Assembly: GCF_000520975.1 (NCBI RefSeq)
Contig: NZ_JACB01000006.1
Coordinates: 248,001-312,000 of the forward strand
Length of the DNA: 64,000 bases
Source: Aquimarina megaterium XH134
Lineage (GTDB): Bacteria; Bacteroidota; Bacteroidia; Flavobacteriales; Flavobacteriaceae
Direction: 5' to 3'
This document shows positions 62,338 to 64,000 of this stretch, piece after piece (within the stretch, counting starts at the first letter, position 1; every line of letters starts with the position of its first letter). A model generated the notes under the pieces. It was not told the DNA's origin. It saw only the letters and a program-made list of their open reading frames with translations, and did no database searches. A program made the position numbers and the translations under genes.

Positions 62338-63600
62338 TTGAAGCAAATAGGTTATTTACTACTTATAGCGGTAGTATTATTTTCATGTAAGAAAGAAACA
62401 AAAGAAGCAAAAATTATTGTTCCCGAAGTTATCGAGGAAGAAAAAGCACCCCCTATTATAACCGAATTTGGTTATGTCCTAAATGATTTTAATGTTGTGA
62501 AAGACACCATACGTCCCGGAGATAGTTTTGGTGCTATTATGGATACTCATGGCATAAGCAGAACTAAAGTATTCGAGATCACCAATACAATTAAAGACAC
62601 TTTTAATGTAGCCAGGATTCAGGCAGGAAAACCTTATATGCTTCTTAAATCAAAAGATACTACAGAAAAAGCCCAGGTATTTGTATATCAAAATAATAAA
62701 ATCGATTATACTGTGATCGATTTTAGAGATAGTATTATTGCTAAAAAAAGCAAAAAACCGGTAACACTGGTTGAAAAAACTGCTTCAGGAACTATAAACA
62801 GCAGTTTAATGCAAACATTTGATGATATGGATCTCAATTTTCTGGTTGCATATAACATGGCAGATATTTATGCCTGGACTATTGATTTCACAAGATTACA
62901 AGCCGGAGATAGATTTAAGGTAGTTTATACAGAGAAATTTATTGATGACACTATTCCTGCTGGAGTTGACCAAATTAAAGCATCATATTTTGAGCACAGA
63001 GGTAAACCAATCTATGCTTTTAGATTTATGGATGATTCTATCAATAATTCTGTAGATTACTATGATGAAGAAGCTAATAATTTGCGTAGAGCATTTCTTA
63101 CTGCTCCTGTGAAATTTAGTAGAATTTCTTCTCGATACAACCTTAAACGTAGAATTAAATACTATGGCTACAAAATAAGACCACATAGAGGTACTGATTT
63201 TGCTGCTCCTATAGGCACTCCTATACTAGCCACCGCAGACGGTATTGTAACCAAATCCGAGCGCAAAGGTGGAAACGGTAAATATGTAAAAATAAGACAT
63301 AATGCCACTTATGACACTCAATATCTACACATGAGCAGACAAGCTGTAAAAGTAGGTGAATTTGTAAAGCAAGGAGATGTTATAGGGTATATTGGGATGA
63401 CCGGTAATACAGGAGGTCCTCATGTATGTTACAGATTCTGGAAAAACGGAAAAGAAGTAGATCCATTCAAACAAGATTTGCCAGCTTCAAAACCATTAGC
63501 CGACAGTCTTAGACAAGGATTTTATAACCACATCGAACCTTTAAAGACCGAACTAGATAGTATTTCTTTTAAACCACAAAAACCACTGGAAATTTTATAA
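62338..63600 (+). CDS. M23-family peptidoglycan endopeptidase lipoprotein
   Basis: 420 residues, starting at TTG (62338), 12 bases after kynA, which gives the lipoprotein signal IGYLLLIAVVLFSCKKET (Cys17). N-terminal part (about 45-270) has two helper domains, including a LysM/OapA-like one (DTIRPGDSFGAIM). The C-terminal LytM domain (about 275-385) has RPHRGTDFAAPIGTPI (HxxxD), QYLHMSR, and GNTGGPHVCYRFW. The usual HxH of LytM is HVC here, so a Cys stands for the second His. It may still bind zinc. Confidence 0.9.
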   Translation: MKQIGYLLLIAVVLFSCKKETKEAKIIVPEVIEEEKAPPIITEFGYVLNDFNVVKDTIRPGDSFGAIMDTHGISRTKVFEITNTIKDTFNVARIQAGKPYMLLKSKDTTEKAQVFVYQNNKIDYTVIDFRDSIIAKKSKKPVTLVEKTASGTINSSLMQTFDDMDLNFLVAYNMADIYAWTIDFTRLQAGDRFKVVYTEKFIDDTIPAGVDQIKASYFEHRGKPIYAFRFMDDSINNSVDYYDEEANNLRRAFLTAPVKFSRISSRYNLKRRIKYYGYKIRPHRGTDFAAPIGTPILATADGIVTKSERKGGNGKYVKIRHNATYDTQYLHMSRQAVKVGEFVKQGDVIGYIGMTGNTGGPHVCYRFWKNGKEVDPFKQDLPASKPLADSLRQGFYNHIEPLKTELDSISFKPQKPLEIL

Positions 63601-63603
63601 ATC

Positions 63604-64000
63604 ATGACATTACCAACTATTAACCCAACCACCACAAAAGCCTGGGAAGCATTACAATCTCATTATGAAACTATAAAAAAAACACATCTTAAAGATCTTT
63701 TCGAACAATATCCAGATCGTGCTACTGACTTGTCGATTGAATGGAAGGACTTTTATGTAGATTATTCTAAAAACAGAATAGATAAGACTACAAAAAAATT
63801 ATTATTAGATCTGGCTAGAGAAGTAAAACTTGATGAAGCCATACAATGTTATTTTGACGGAAGCACTATCAATGAAACAGAAAATAGAGCTGTTCTACAC
63901 ACTGCTCTTAGAACACCATCAACACATCAAGTCACCATTGATGGGAAAAATATAATTTCGGAAGTTACAAACGTAAAAGAAAAAATAAAGTCCTTTAGCC
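63604..64000 (+). CDS. pgi: Glucose-6-phosphate isomerase (5' part)
   Basis: The ATG at 63604 is 3 bases after the M23 gene stop and the frame runs open to the window edge (132 residues). The start INPTTTKAWEALQSHYETIK, then LSIEWKDFYVDYSKNRIDKTTKKLLLDLA and FDGSTINETENRAVLHTALR are characteristic of the N-terminal part of PGI. It interconverts glucose-6- and fructose-6-phosphate, the substrate of GlmS. The catalytic Lys and His lie outside the window. Confidence 0.95.
   Translation, partial: MTLPTINPTTTKAWEALQSHYETIKKTHLKDLFEQYPDRATDLSIEWKDFYVDYSKNRIDKTTKKLLLDLAREVKLDEAIQCYFDGSTINETENRAVLHTALRTPSTHQVTIDGKNIISEVTNVKEKIKSFS

Overview
The window is AT-rich bacterial chromosome from a member of the Bacteroidota, most likely a marine Flavobacteriaceae (Aquimarina-like; the genus is an inference from gene order and repeats, not a search). 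The evidence is a TonB-dependent receptor with an N-terminal CarboxypepD_reg-like domain, a DUF4270 lipoprotein, a type IX secretion C-terminal sorting domain, TAnnTTTG promoter boxes, near absence of Shine-Dalgarno sequences, a Bacteroidota-type IleRS, and many palindromic intergenic repeats.

Layout. 1-3713: a TonB-dependent receptor and an SGNH-type lipoprotein cut by the window edge. 3941-8284: glmS, DUF4270 and an orphan half glycogen synthase (minus). 8397-10585: panC-panD and a flippase-like membrane protein (plus). 10634-17117: an esterase-like protein lacking its serine, an unlisted 59-residue cysteine-rich peptide with a double-glycine leader, radA, an aldo-keto reductase, a PepSY-like protein, DUF434 and a small S24/S26-fold protein. 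17222-23817: two tandem TPR-CHAT proteins with nearly identical CHAT ends and diverged sensor halves. 23900-29730: a repeat-rich accessory stretch with a 21-bp periodic array, several related palindromic units and a small GIY-YIG nuclease sitting between two of them, plus TerB-like, OmpA and xth genes. 29871-43510: a small secreted protein, a T9SS cargo protein, glyS, comF, an Ig-like lipoprotein, a nitrilase, ileS and a DksA-like protein. 43658-46521: an ECF sigma / anti-sigma / DUF4097 operon. 48049-52037: lspA, a response regulator, a 5-FCL and the RimK / zinc protease-like / aspartoacylase trio. 52155-56239: uvrC and a patatin with an outer-membrane barrel. 56419-62325: tyrosine catabolism (hmgA, hpd, FAH-family), a candidate small RNA, DUF3108 and kynA. 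62338-64000: an M23 lipoprotein and the start of pgi.

Most of the window is ordinary core metabolism and envelope biology. The places that look accessory or undescribed are the Cys-rich leader peptide (11898-12077), the CHAT pair (17222-23817), and the GIY-YIG gene with its dispersed palindromes (24567-25077 and relatives). No rRNA, tRNA, CRISPR array or complete insertion sequence was seen.
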